From: Novosphingobium sp.
Lineage (GTDB): Bacteria; Pseudomonadota; Alphaproteobacteria; Sphingomonadales; Sphingomonadaceae
DNA: 64,000 nucleotides
Direction: 5' to 3'
NCBI GenBank assembly: GCA_017745295.1
Contig: JAGHZR010000025.1
Location: 6,313 to 70,312 of the forward strand
Positions 8,267-18,708 of the stretch are shown here, one piece after another. A model generated the notes under the pieces. That model was not told where the DNA came from, did no database searches, and saw nothing but the letters and a program-made list of their open reading frames with translations. The position numbers were made by a program, and so were the translations under genes. The first letter of the stretch is position 1. Each line of letters begins with the position of its first letter.

Positions 8267-9340
8267 TCAGAAGCCGTAGACCAGCGAGAAGCGCGAGATC
8301 GTATCGGTTCGCAGCGATCCGTCCGGCGGCGAGGTTTCGTGTTCGATCGAATAGGACATGCGGGCCTTCAATCCCTTGGCCATGCCGGCTTCGAGGCCGG
8401 TTGCAGAGGTGAAGGTACTGTTGCCGGTCTCGACATAGGAAGAGGCATCCTGCGTCAGCTTGATCGTCGAGCTCATCTGCCAGTCGAAATCGATCGAGGT
8501 GAGCGCCGACCAGGTCGTTTCCTTCGGCACGGTGACATAGCGCGTGCGACGAAGCGCCGGGCCGACTTCCATCGACAGCGTCACATTGTCGCGCTTGAGG
8601 ATGCGATAACCGAGACCGCCCGAGAGCGAGTAGCGGTCGAGAAAGCCCTGGATGCGGTCCTTCTCGTATTGCATGCGGCCATACGTGAAGAGGCCGTCGT
8701 TCAGGGTGAAGCGCGGCTGATAGCTGGCGCCGTACTGCTCGCGCGAGACGACGCCGCGATCCTTCTGGTAATCCGCGTTGAGCTGGACCGTATGTTGCCA
8801 GTTGAGGCCCTTGCGATCAAGCTTGACCGCGCCGGTATAGCCGAAATTGCTGGTATTGCCGGTCGCGCGGAAAGCACCCAGTTCGACTTTGCCGGTCCAG
8901 AGTTCCAGCAGTGCGGCGCGGCGGATACGCTCACGTTCGGCATTGGCCTTTTCCGCGATTTCGCGGGCGTTCGCATCGAGGAACGCCTGCTGCATCGTGC
9001 GGATTTCGTCCTTGTCGTAAGGCTGCGTGGAGAGCGCGGCCTTGACGACGGCGGCGACGACGGCCGAGTCCTTGGTCTTTACCGCCGCCTCGATCATCGA
9101 CTTCACATTGTCGGGAAGGCGCGGCGCAGGTGCGGCGATGAACGGCGGCGGCGCGACGTAATCGGGCAGCACCAGGCGCACCGGCAGTTCCTCGACAGGA
9201 TCCACCGGCACGACTTCCAGTCCAGGAAAGATGTGAAACTGGAATGCGTCGAACTGGTCCGACGGGAGATCCTGAGCCTGTGCGGGAAGCGCCGCAACCA
9301 GAGAAGAGGCACCCAACAAACCAACGAAACGCATTGTCAT
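8267..9340 (-). CDS. DUF481 family outer-membrane beta-barrel protein
   Basis: 357 residues. A short signal peptide (MTMRFVGLLGASSLVAALPAQA) is followed by a Pro-rich region, an Ala-rich helical part (about 75-140), and from about residue 145 alternating beta-strand sequence typical of DUF481/YdiY-like salt-induced outer-membrane proteins: GKVELGAFRATGNTSNFGYTG, GVVSREQYGASYQPRF, and the terminal strand ISRFSLVYGF with C-terminal Phe. Predicted outer-membrane location; molecular role unknown. It lies between tgt and the ABC exporter. Confidence 0.75.
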   Translation of the reverse strand: MTMRFVGLLGASSLVAALPAQAQDLPSDQFDAFQFHIFPGLEVVPVDPVEELPVRLVLPDYVAPPPFIAAPAPRLPDNVKSMIEAAVKTKDSAVVAAVVKAALSTQPYDKDEIRTMQQAFLDANAREIAEKANAERERIRRAALLELWTGKVELGAFRATGNTSNFGYTGAVKLDRKGLNWQHTVQLNADYQKDRGVVSREQYGASYQPRFTLNDGLFTYGRMQYEKDRIQGFLDRYSLSGGLGYRILKRDNVTLSMEVGPALRRTRYVTVPKETTWSALTSIDFDWQMSSTIKLTQDASSYVETGNSTFTSATGLEAGMAKGLKARMSYSIEHETSPPDGSLRTDTISRFSLVYGF

Positions 9341-9357
9341 GAAACGATATTACCCAC

Positions 9358-10131
9358 TCAGGCGCGCAGGCGCCAGCCCGTGCGGAAGATCCAGGCGATG
9401 AACGCGACACAAAGGACCAGGAAGCCCAGGGTCATGCCGAGCGACAATCCGATGGGGAAATCGGAACTGCCGTAGAAGCACCAGCGCAGCCCGTTCACCA
9501 GATAAACCACCGGATTGGCCATTGCCACCGAGCGCCAGGGCTCGGGCAGCAGGTCGATCGAATAGAACGTGCCGCCAAGGAATGTGAGCGGAATGATGAA
9601 CAGCACCGGAACGATGCCGAGCTTTTCGAAGCTGTCCGCCCAGATGCCGAGAATGAAGCCGAGGAGCGAGAAGCTCGCGGAAACCAGCAGGATGAACCCC
9701 AGTGCATAGAATGGGTGCGCGATCGTGTAATCCACGAAGAACGTCGCGGTTATGAGAATTATTGCTGCCAGAATTAGGGACTTGGTAGCAGCAGCTCCCA
9801 CGAATCCGATCAGTGTCTCGGCAACGCCGACAGGCGCGGAGAGCAGTTCGTAGATCGCGCCGGTGAAGCGCGGCATGTAGATGCCGAAGCTGCCGTTGGA
9901 GGTGCTTTCGCTGAGCAGGGTCAGGAGCAGCAGGCCCGGCACGATGAAAGCGCCGTAGTTCACCCCGGCCATGCCCGAATCCATCTTGCTGCCGATCGCC
10001 GCGCCGAACACGACGAAATAGAGCGTGGTCGTCAGCACCGGCGCCAGAATCGACTGCATGGCAGTGCGAAGGGCGCGCAGGACTTCGCGCTTGTAGATGG
10101 TCCAGGCGCTGCGTGCGTTGAAGGCGATCAT
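9358..10131 (-). CDS. ABC-2 type transporter permease
   Basis: 257 residues with about six transmembrane helices and the ABC-2 family pattern (YKREVLRALRTAMQSILAPVLTTTLYFVVFG near the N-terminus, FIIPLTFLGGTFYSIDLLP, and NPVVYLVNGLRW). It resembles the YadH/NodJ-type permeases that pair with a cytoplasmic ATPase to export a lipid, polysaccharide or drug. Its ATG overlaps the stop of the ATPase gene by 4 bases (10128-10131), so the two are translationally coupled. Confidence 0.88.
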   Translation of the reverse strand: MIAFNARSAWTIYKREVLRALRTAMQSILAPVLTTTLYFVVFGAAIGSKMDSGMAGVNYGAFIVPGLLLLTLLSESTSNGSFGIYMPRFTGAIYELLSAPVGVAETLIGFVGAAATKSLILAAIILITATFFVDYTIAHPFYALGFILLVSASFSLLGFILGIWADSFEKLGIVPVLFIIPLTFLGGTFYSIDLLPEPWRSVAMANPVVYLVNGLRWCFYGSSDFPIGLSLGMTLGFLVLCVAFIAWIFRTGWRLRA

Positions 10132-11063
10132 GCCGCCGCTCCTTCCAGAAGATCGACGAAGATGTCTTCGAGGCTCGATTCGCGGATGTCGATCGAGGTG
10201 TAGTCGATGCCGTTCGCCACTAGGTCCTTTGTCAGCCGGGCAACCTCGGCCTTGCCGCCACCCGCGCCGTTACCGCCGCGATAGAGCAGTTCCTGCCCGC
10301 CATCGACGAGCGTGAGATTGTAGTCGGCCAGCACTTCGGGAACGACGGCAAGCGGCGTAGCAAGACCGATATGCGCCTCGGTGCGACCCAGTCGCTTCAT
10401 CAGCGAGCGGGTTTCCTCGACCATGCGAATGCTGCCCGCCTGGATGATGCCGACGCGGTCGGCCATTTCCTCGGCTTCCTCGATATAGTGCGTGGTGAGG
10501 ATGATCGTCGTGCCCCGGTCGCGAAGCTGGGCGATCTGCGCCCACATGTCACGGCGAAGCTCGACGTCGACGCCGGCGGTGGGCTCGTCGAGGAACAGCA
10601 GGTCCGGTTCGTGGGCGAGCGCCTTGGCAATCAGCACGCGGCGCTTCATGCCGCCCGAGAGCGCGCGGATCTGCGCCTTGCGCTTGTCCCAGAGGCTGAG
10701 CGCACGAAGGATTTCCTCGATCCGCGCGGCGTTCGGGGCAAGGCCGAAGAGGCCGCGCGAATAGTTTACGGAATGGAGGACCGTCTCGAACATGTCGGTC
10801 GCCAGTTCCTGCGGGACCAGGCCGATCCGCGCACGCAGGGCACGCCAGTCATGGGTCATGTCCTGGCCAAAGGCCCGCATGGTGCCGCTGGTAGGCCGCA
10901 CCAGCCCGCAGACGGCGCCGATCAGCGTGGTCTTGCCCGCACCGTTCGGCCCGAGCAGCGCGAAGATCTCGCCCTTGTTGATCGTGAGGTCCACGCCCTG
11001 GAGTGCGGTGAAGCCCCCGGCGTAAGTCTTGGTCAGACCGCTGATTTCGAGAATGGGTTCCAT
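10128..11063 (-). CDS. ABC-2 type transporter ATP-binding protein
   Basis: 311 residues from ATG 11063 (MEPILEISGLTKTY), chosen over an upstream start because the fold begins there. Walker A is GPNGAGKTT (about 38-46), signature LSGGMKRRVLIAKAL, Walker B LLFLDEPTAGVD, and H-loop TTHYIEEAEEMADRVGI. The C-terminal 80 residues are the regulatory extension typical of YadG/NodI-like ATPases. It powers the adjacent permease; the exported substrate is not evident. Confidence 0.9.
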   Translation of the reverse strand: MEPILEISGLTKTYAGGFTALQGVDLTINKGEIFALLGPNGAGKTTLIGAVCGLVRPTSGTMRAFGQDMTHDWRALRARIGLVPQELATDMFETVLHSVNYSRGLFGLAPNAARIEEILRALSLWDKRKAQIRALSGGMKRRVLIAKALAHEPDLLFLDEPTAGVDVELRRDMWAQIAQLRDRGTTIILTTHYIEEAEEMADRVGIIQAGSIRMVEETRSLMKRLGRTEAHIGLATPLAVVPEVLADYNLTLVDGGQELLYRGGNGAGGGKAEVARLTKDLVANGIDYTSIDIRESSLEDIFVDLLEGAAA

Positions 11064-11105
11064 GCCCCGCGTGATGCGCGAAACCGGTGACAGTTCCAAG
11101 TCCCC

Positions 11106-12140
11106 TCAGGGTAAAAGAAGACTGGAATCTCCATAGGAATAAAACCGGTAGCCCTCGCCGATGGCATGGGCATAGACCGCCTGCATCCGCTCCAGCCCCA
11201 TAAGCGCCGAAACCAGCATGAACAGCGTGGACTTGGGCAGATGGAAATTGGTCATCAGCCCGTCGATCGCCTTGAAGCGGTAGCCGGGGGTGATGAAGAT
11301 CGAGGTATCGCCCTCGAACGGGCGAATCACATCGTCCTCGCCGGTCGCGCTTTCGAGCAGGCGCAGGCTGGTGGTGCCGACCGCGATGATCCGCCCCCCG
11401 GCCGCGCGCGCGGCGTTGAGGCGGTCCGCCGTCTCGGCATCGATGCGGCCCCATTCGGCATGCATCTTGTGGTCCGCGGTTTCGTCGGCCTTGACCGGCA
11501 GGAACGTGCCCGCGCCGACATGCAAGGTCAGCGTCTCACGCTGGATACCCGCCGTATCCAGCCTTTCGATCAGTTCAGGGGTGAAATGCAGCGCAGCAGT
11601 CGGTGCGGCGACGGCGCCCTTCTCGCGCGCGAACATCGTCTGGTAATCGCTGGCGTCCTGCTCGTCGGTCTCGCGCTTGCCCGCGATATAGGGCGGCAGC
11701 GGCATGCGCCCTGCCCGCTCCAGCAGGACTTCGACCGGCTCGTCCCCTTCGAACAGGAGCGTCCAGCTGCCATCCTCGTGGCGCTCTTCGGCGAGCGCGG
11801 TGACGTCGGCGGGAAATTCGATGCGGTCGCCCGCCTTCAGGCGCTTGGCATTGCGGACAAAGGCCTGCCAGCGGCGCAAGTCGATGCGCTTGTGGAGCGT
11901 CGCGCCGATCTTCGCCTCGCCGCGGCGCCCTTCGAGCTGGGCGGGTATGACGCGGGTATCGTTGAAGACGAGGACATCCCCGGCGCGCAGTTCGCCGGGA
12001 AGATCGCGCACGACGCGCTCGGTCAGCGGGCCTTCGTCGCGGCCCTGAACCACCAGCATCCGCGCCGAATCGCGCGGACGCGCGGGGCGCAGGGCAATGT
12101 TCTCGGGCGGAAGGTCGAAGTCGAAAAGGTCAACGCGCAT
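11106..12140 (-). CDS. queA: S-adenosylmethionine:tRNA ribosyltransferase-isomerase
   Basis: 344 residues. Transfers the ribosyl part of SAM onto preQ1-tRNA to form epoxyqueuosine. Marks: FDFDLPPENIALRPARPRDSARML, DVLVFNDTRVIPA, APTAALHFTPEL, LTLHVGAGTFLPVK, and the C-terminal TNFHLPKSTLFMLVSAL. Full length. Upstream on the same strand are the cyclophilin, coaD and ispA genes. It works with Tgt, also in this window. Confidence 0.97.
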   Translation of the reverse strand: MRVDLFDFDLPPENIALRPARPRDSARMLVVQGRDEGPLTERVVRDLPGELRAGDVLVFNDTRVIPAQLEGRRGEAKIGATLHKRIDLRRWQAFVRNAKRLKAGDRIEFPADVTALAEERHEDGSWTLLFEGDEPVEVLLERAGRMPLPPYIAGKRETDEQDASDYQTMFAREKGAVAAPTAALHFTPELIERLDTAGIQRETLTLHVGAGTFLPVKADETADHKMHAEWGRIDAETADRLNAARAAGGRIIAVGTTSLRLLESATGEDDVIRPFEGDTSIFITPGYRFKAIDGLMTNFHLPKSTLFMLVSALMGLERMQAVYAHAIGEGYRFYSYGDSSLLLP

Positions 12141-12192
12141 GGGGCGCCCCTCTAGAGGCGCGCTCCCTGCGCGTCACGCCTTTTCGCGAAGA

Positions 12193-12879
12193 TCAGTTCG
12201 ACTTCGAGTTCGTCAGCTGATCGGCGGTGATCTTGGTCGGAAGCGGCGTGACCGGCGCGGGCGGTGGCGGCGCCTTGTTCTCGGACGCCAGCGAGGCCTG
12301 GACGATCTTGGTCGGGTTCTGAGGCGGTTCGCCGCGCTGGATCGCGTCGACGTACTGCATGCCCGAGATCACGCGGCCGAAGTTGGTGTACTTCCGGTCC
12401 AGCGAGAAGCGCGGGTAGAATACGATGAAGAACTGGCTGTTCGCGCTGTTCGGCTCATTGGTACGCGCCATCGACACAGTGCCGCGAACGTGCGGCATCG
12501 CGTTGAATTCGGCGGTGAGGTCGGGAAGCTGCGAACCGCCCTGCCCGGTGCCGGTAGGATCGCCGGTCTGCGCCATGAAGCCGTCGATCACGCGGTGGAA
12601 GATCTGGCCGTTGTAGAAGCCCTGCGAGGCGAGCGTCTTGATCCGCTCGACATGGTGCGGCGCCCATTCCGGCATCAGGCGGATGGACACGCGGCCGCCG
12701 TCCGAGAGATCGAGCAGCAGCACGTTCTCGGGCTGATGGGTCACGTCAGGATCGACGAAAGTCGGCAGCGCCGCCACCGGCGGTGTCGGGGTCGGATCTT
12801 CCTTCTTCTTGGCCAGGGCAGGCGTAGCCGCCAGCGCCAGGCCGATCATCGTCGCGGTAAGGTTCAGGCGGAACTTCAT
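12193..12879 (-). CDS. Periplasmic peptidylprolyl isomerase, cyclophilin type
   Basis: 228 residues. Signal peptide MKFRLNLTATMIGLALAATPALA, then a Pro/Thr-rich linker and a cyclophilin domain: IKTLASQGFYNGQIFHRVIDGFMAQTGDP, GGSQLPDLTAEFN, RGTVSMART, NSANSQFFIVF and TNFGRVISGMQYVD. It catalyses cis-trans isomerisation of X-Pro bonds, here in the periplasm. A C-terminal tail rich in Pro and Ala (PPPPAPVTPLP) is an add-on outside the fold. It is followed by queA and preceded by coaD. Confidence 0.92.
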   Translation of the reverse strand: MKFRLNLTATMIGLALAATPALAKKKEDPTPTPPVAALPTFVDPDVTHQPENVLLLDLSDGGRVSIRLMPEWAPHHVERIKTLASQGFYNGQIFHRVIDGFMAQTGDPTGTGQGGSQLPDLTAEFNAMPHVRGTVSMARTNEPNSANSQFFIVFYPRFSLDRKYTNFGRVISGMQYVDAIQRGEPPQNPTKIVQASLASENKAPPPPAPVTPLPTKITADQLTNSKSN

Positions 12880-12979
12880 CGAATACTCACAGGAAGGAAG
12901 CCGTTCAGGTCAGGGGCGATAGTGCCCCGCTGCTGACGTGACAATGAATGAATTTGTCGCAATCGTTTCTCGGGTGTCC

Positions 12980-13498
12980 TCAGTAGTCCCCGAGCAGCCC
13001 GGTTTCGGCGATCCGGGCGACGACATCGGCGCGCACCGTGGGGCTGACGAACTTGGCGATCTCACCGCCGAACGTGGCGATTTCCTTGACCAGCTTGGAG
13101 GCGATCGGCTGAAGGCTGACGTCTGCCATCAGAAACACCGTCTCGATGCTCGGGTTGAGCTGCTGGTTCATCCCCGCCATCTGGTATTCGTATTCAAAGT
13201 CCGCGACGGCGCGCAGCCCCCTGATGATGACGGTGGCACCCTGCTTCTGCGCGAACTTCATGAGCAGCGCGTTGAAACCGACCACGCTCACATTCTCGAT
13301 CCCGAGCAGAGCCACTTCGCGCTCCACCATGGCCATGCGCTCCTCGGGCGTGAAGAGCGGGTTCTTCGAAGGGTTCGTCGTCACCCCGATAATCAGCCGA
13401 TCGACCAGCTTCGCGCCGCGCCGGATGATATCGGCATGGCCCAGGGTGATCGGATCGAAAGTGCCGGGATAGACCCCGACGCGTTCCCCAAGGCTCAT
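12980..13498 (-). CDS. coaD: Phosphopantetheine adenylyltransferase
   Basis: 172 residues from ATG 13498; an in-frame TTG one codon upstream is unlikely. Nucleotidyltransferase motifs: VGVYPGTFDPITLGHADII (the T/HxGH site) and VIIRGLRAVADFEYEYQMAGMNQ. It adds AMP to 4'-phosphopantetheine, the penultimate step of coenzyme A synthesis. The ATG overlaps the ispA stop by one base (TGATG), so the two are probably translated by re-initiation. Confidence 0.96.
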   Translation of the reverse strand: MSLGERVGVYPGTFDPITLGHADIIRRGAKLVDRLIIGVTTNPSKNPLFTPEERMAMVEREVALLGIENVSVVGFNALLMKFAQKQGATVIIRGLRAVADFEYEYQMAGMNQQLNPSIETVFLMADVSLQPIASKLVKEIATFGGEIAKFVSPTVRADVVARIAETGLLGDY

Positions 13499-14406
13499 CA
13501 ATGATCCCTCTCGATGATGTAGCGCGCCACTGCCCGCAGCAGGTCGGCTTCCTTGCCGTGCTGGGCGAGATGGCCGACGGCCTGTTCTACCAGCATGCGC
13601 GCCTGTTCGCGGGCGCGCTCGGCACCGAGCAGCGAGACGAACGTCTCCTTGCCCGCCTCGGCGTCCTTGCCCACGGCCTTGCCCGCCACCGAAGCATCGC
13701 CCTCATGATCGATGAGATCGTCGGCGATCTGGAAGGCGAGGCCGATATCGCGGGCATAGCCGCGCAAATGCCCGCGCCCTTCCGGCGGCAGGCGGCCCAG
13801 GATCGCTCCCATTTCCACCGCCGCGCCGAGCAGCGCACCGGTCTTGAGCTGCTGGAGCCGCGTGACCGTCTGAAGGTCGAACTCGCTGGTTTCGGCCACC
13901 AGATCCATCATCTGCCCGCCCGCCATGCCCTGCGCGCCGCTGGCATGGCCGAGCGTCTGCACGAGTTCGATGCGCACGAAGGGATCGGCGCTCGTCGCGG
14001 CGTCGGCCAGCACTTCGAAGGCGAAGGCATGGAGCGAATCGCCCGCGAGCACCGCCGTCGCCTCGTCGAAGGCGAGGTGCAGGGTCGGCTTGCCGTGGCG
14101 CAGCGCGTCGTCGTCCATGCACGGCAGGTCATCGTGGATCAGGGAGTAGACGTGGATCGATTCGATGGCAATCGCGGCGCGGATCGCCGCCTCGCGCACG
14201 ACACCGTACATCTCCGCTACCGCCGTCAGCAACAGCGGCCGCAGCCGCTTGCCGCCGCCGATCGACGCATAGCGCATCGCCTCGACCAGCCGCGCGCGGG
14301 CATCGTCGGGCACCGGCAGCAGCGCATCGAAAGCGCCGTCGATCTCCTCGGCGATGCGCGAGAGGCCTTCGGAGAGGATCGGATCGGTCACGGTGACCTC
14401 ACCCAC
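13498..14406 (-). CDS. ispA: Polyprenyl (farnesyl) diphosphate synthase
   Basis: 302 residues from a GTG start. Trans-prenyltransferase with both aspartate-rich motifs, IHDDLPCMDDDALRHGKPT and FQIADDLIDHEG, plus GGKRLRPLL and the C-terminal YIIERDH. It condenses IPP onto allylic diphosphates to make farnesyl diphosphate for quinones, undecaprenol and carotenoids. It sits directly after xseB, the common ispA-xseB order, and one base overlaps coaD. Confidence 0.92.
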   Translation of the reverse strand: MGEVTVTDPILSEGLSRIAEEIDGAFDALLPVPDDARARLVEAMRYASIGGGKRLRPLLLTAVAEMYGVVREAAIRAAIAIESIHVYSLIHDDLPCMDDDALRHGKPTLHLAFDEATAVLAGDSLHAFAFEVLADAATSADPFVRIELVQTLGHASGAQGMAGGQMMDLVAETSEFDLQTVTRLQQLKTGALLGAAVEMGAILGRLPPEGRGHLRGYARDIGLAFQIADDLIDHEGDASVAGKAVGKDAEAGKETFVSLLGAERAREQARMLVEQAVGHLAQHGKEADLLRAVARYIIERDH

Positions 14407-14409
14407 GAA

Positions 14410-14673
14410 TCAGCGATCCGCCGCGTCGAACGGCTGGGTCCCGGTCGGGACCCCGTCCGGTCCGGCGACGATGCGCTCGATCCGTGCCTGCGCGGCATCG
14501 AGCCGCGTCTGGCAGTGCTGGCGCAGCGCCTCGCCGCGTTCGTAGAGCGTGATCGAATCGTCGAGCGGCACATCGCCGCTTTCGAGACGGCGCACCACGT
14601 CTTCCAGAGCGCGCAGCGCATCCTCGAAACTCATCCCGGCGATTTCGCCGATTTCGGCACTCTTCTCAGTCAT
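14410..14673 (-). CDS. xseB: Exodeoxyribonuclease VII small subunit
   Basis: 87 residues from ATG 14673 (MTEKSAEIGEIAG); a longer reading frame upstream lacks homologous character. The core MSFEDALRALEDVVRRLESGDVPLDDSITLYERGEALRQHC is the XseB helical signature. It binds XseA in exonuclease VII, which degrades single-stranded DNA. First gene of the minus-strand run towards ispA, divergent from purL. Confidence 0.93.
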   Translation of the reverse strand: MTEKSAEIGEIAGMSFEDALRALEDVVRRLESGDVPLDDSITLYERGEALRQHCQTRLDAAQARIERIVAGPDGVPTGTQPFDAADR

Positions 14674-14812
14674 GAGGCATGCAATGAAGCGCCCGCGTTC
14701 GCCGGTCAAGGCGGGATGCGGGGTGCCGCATCGAACCACCTCGACGATCGGCTCGATATCCCCTCGCTTTTCCGTCTAGCGAAGCGCCCAACTCGGCGCT
14801 AAGGCGCGTCGC

Positions 14813-16972
<2,160 letters not shown>

Positions 16973-16986
16973 TCGCCTTCCTTCCC

Positions 16987-17037
16987 TGAAGCGAAATCGA
17001 AAGGGCGCCCCCAGCGGGCGCCCTTTTTCGTTTCAGG
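16987..17037 (+). terminator. Rho-independent terminator after purL
   Basis: AAGGGCGCCC (17001-17010) pairs with GGGCGCCCTT (17016-17025), followed by TTTCGTTTC. An outer CTGAAGCGAAA / TTTCGTTTCAG pairing extends the stem. Confidence 0.92.
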
Positions 17038-17046
17038 CTGGCCGCT

Positions 17047-17130
17047 CCTTCGTCATTGCGAGCGTAGCGAAGCAATCCAGAGCGGTTTGGGCGACTCTGG
17101 ATTGCTTCGCTACGCTCGCAATGACGAAGG
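17047..17130. repeat. 36-bp perfect inverted repeat (REP-like palindromic element)
   Basis: The arms 17047-17082 and 17095-17130 are exact reverse complements (36 of 36) around a 12-base loop. The arm core, GTCATTGCGAGCGTAGCGA followed by AGCAATCCAG, looks like the dispersed intergenic palindromes found in many copies in various bacterial genomes. It lies between the purL terminator and the end of the DUF1345 gene. It is not a terminator, because no T-run follows. Confidence 0.9.
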
Positions 17131-17152
17131 GCGTTGAGCGTACTCTTGAGCC

Positions 17153-17809
17153 TCAACCACCGCCGGTAGACGATGCCAGCACGTTGACCGTCAGCGCCAG
17201 AATGCCGAGGTTGAAGGCGAAGGCGAACAGCCCGTGGAACGTCGAGACCCGGCGTACGGCGGAATCGGTGATCTCGATATCGGCCGTCTGGCAGGTCATG
17301 CCGATCACGAAGGCGAAGTTCACGAAGTCCGCGAAGTCCGGCACGCAATTGCCTGGAAAGTCGAGACCTTCATGATCCGATCCATCGCGCGAGGAATAGT
17401 AAAGCCGCGCATAGTGGAAGGCGTAGATCAGGTTCGCGAAAGTCCAGCAGGCGAGCAGCGTCACCACCAGCAGCGCGATCTCGCCGGGCACGAGGCTCTT
17501 GTTGTCGAGCACCAGCGTGCCGAGCGCGGCCAGGATGACCGAGGTTATCACCGCCGTCAGCAGCAGCAGCATGACCTGCCCGGCATCGTCGCGCTTGGCC
17601 TGACGCCGCATGAGATCGGCATTGCCGCCCCGCCACAGGGGAATGCAGCTCAGCACGAAAACGATGACAGCGAGATCGAAGGCGGTAACGACCGCCTCGA
17701 CCACCGGCATCATCGCCAGCAGCGGCCAGGGCGAGACTGCCAGAACCCCGAGAAACAGAAGATAGCGCGGGTGCGACAGCCGGTTCAGGAAGGAATCTCG
17801 CCCGGCCAT
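17153..17809 (-). CDS. DUF1345 family membrane protein
   Basis: 218 residues from ATG 17809 (MAGRDSFLNRLSHPRYLLF), with AGGAG upstream. Five or so hydrophobic helices are visible, along with the DUF1345 signature HYARLYYSSRD...GLDFPG and DFVNFAFVIGMTCQTADIEITD. An inner-membrane protein of unknown function. The start is 14 bases after the serB stop, so it is probably the second gene of a serB transcript. Confidence 0.8.
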   Translation of the reverse strand: MAGRDSFLNRLSHPRYLLFLGVLAVSPWPLLAMMPVVEAVVTAFDLAVIVFVLSCIPLWRGGNADLMRRQAKRDDAGQVMLLLLTAVITSVILAALGTLVLDNKSLVPGEIALLVVTLLACWTFANLIYAFHYARLYYSSRDGSDHEGLDFPGNCVPDFADFVNFAFVIGMTCQTADIEITDSAVRRVSTFHGLFAFAFNLGILALTVNVLASSTGGG

Positions 17810-17823
17810 CGCATCTCGCTCCT

Positions 17824-18708
17824 CTATGCCTGAACCCATTCCTGCTCGTCGATGCCGAGCAGGCGCAGAACGCTGGTAAGGTCGCCCTGGTCGACCCAGC
17901 CGTTGGCCGCGGCGCGGGCCTTGGGCTTGGCGTGATAGGCGATACCGTAAGTCGCCGCTTCCAGCATCGGAATGTCGTTGGCCCCGTCGCCCGTGGCAAG
18001 GCTGGTGACGTTACCGCCCAGTGCCTCGACTTCGGCCAGCAGAGTCGCCTTCTTCACTGAACTGTCGACGATCGGCCCGGCAAGGCCGCCGGTCAGCTTG
18101 CCGTTCACGACTTCCAGCCGGTTGCCGACGACATATTCGAAGCCGAGCGAGGCCGCGACAGGATCGGCGAAGTGGTGGAAGCCGCCGGTTACCAGCACGG
18201 TGCGGCAACCGAACTTCTTCAGCGTCTCCACCAGCGTCCGCGCGCCGGGCATCGGCTTGATGCGGCTGGCAAGGCATTCCTCGATGGCATCGACCGACAA
18301 GCCCTTGAGCAGGCCGACTCGCTCGCGCAGGGCCTGTTCGAAATCGAGTTCGCCCTGCATGGCCCGCTCGGTGATCTCGGCGATGCGGTCCTTGAGACCG
18401 GCGAAATCGCCCAGTTCGTCGATGCATTCCTGGCCGATCATGGTCGAATCCATGTCGGAGATGAACAGGCCGGGGATCGTCGGCTCATGATCGCAGACAA
18501 GGCCGTCGGTCGGCGAAAAATGGTCGTCGAGCGCCTTGCGCAGCGCCGCCGCATCCTCGTCGGGCGAGGCGATCTGCATGGTCTTGCCGCAGAAGTCGAG
18601 CATCGCTGCCGAGGCCAGCCGCACGCCGCTTTCCTGCATTTCGGCACGGGCCGCATCGATTCTTGCCGAGAGGTGGTCCGGTTCTGCTATCAGCCGCGCA
18701 ATGAGCAC
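17824..18708 (-). CDS. serB: Phosphoserine phosphatase
   Basis: 294 residues if it begins at GTG 18708 (LIARLIAEPDHL follows). A HAD phosphatase releasing serine from phosphoserine. Motifs: ISDMDSTMIGQECIDELGDFAG (nucleophile Asp), TVLVTGGFHHFADPVA, and ATGDGANDIPML. The N-terminal 75 residues are the usual regulatory extension. Its 5' end overlaps the divergent miaA start by 8 bases. The only other plausible starts lie farther upstream and would increase the overlap. Confidence 0.92.
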   Translation of the reverse strand: MLIARLIAEPDHLSARIDAARAEMQESGVRLASAAMLDFCGKTMQIASPDEDAAALRKALDDHFSPTDGLVCDHEPTIPGLFISDMDSTMIGQECIDELGDFAGLKDRIAEITERAMQGELDFEQALRERVGLLKGLSVDAIEECLASRIKPMPGARTLVETLKKFGCRTVLVTGGFHHFADPVAASLGFEYVVGNRLEVVNGKLTGGLAGPIVDSSVKKATLLAEVEALGGNVTSLATGDGANDIPMLEAATYGIAYHAKPKARAAANGWVDQGDLTSVLRLLGIDEQEWVQA

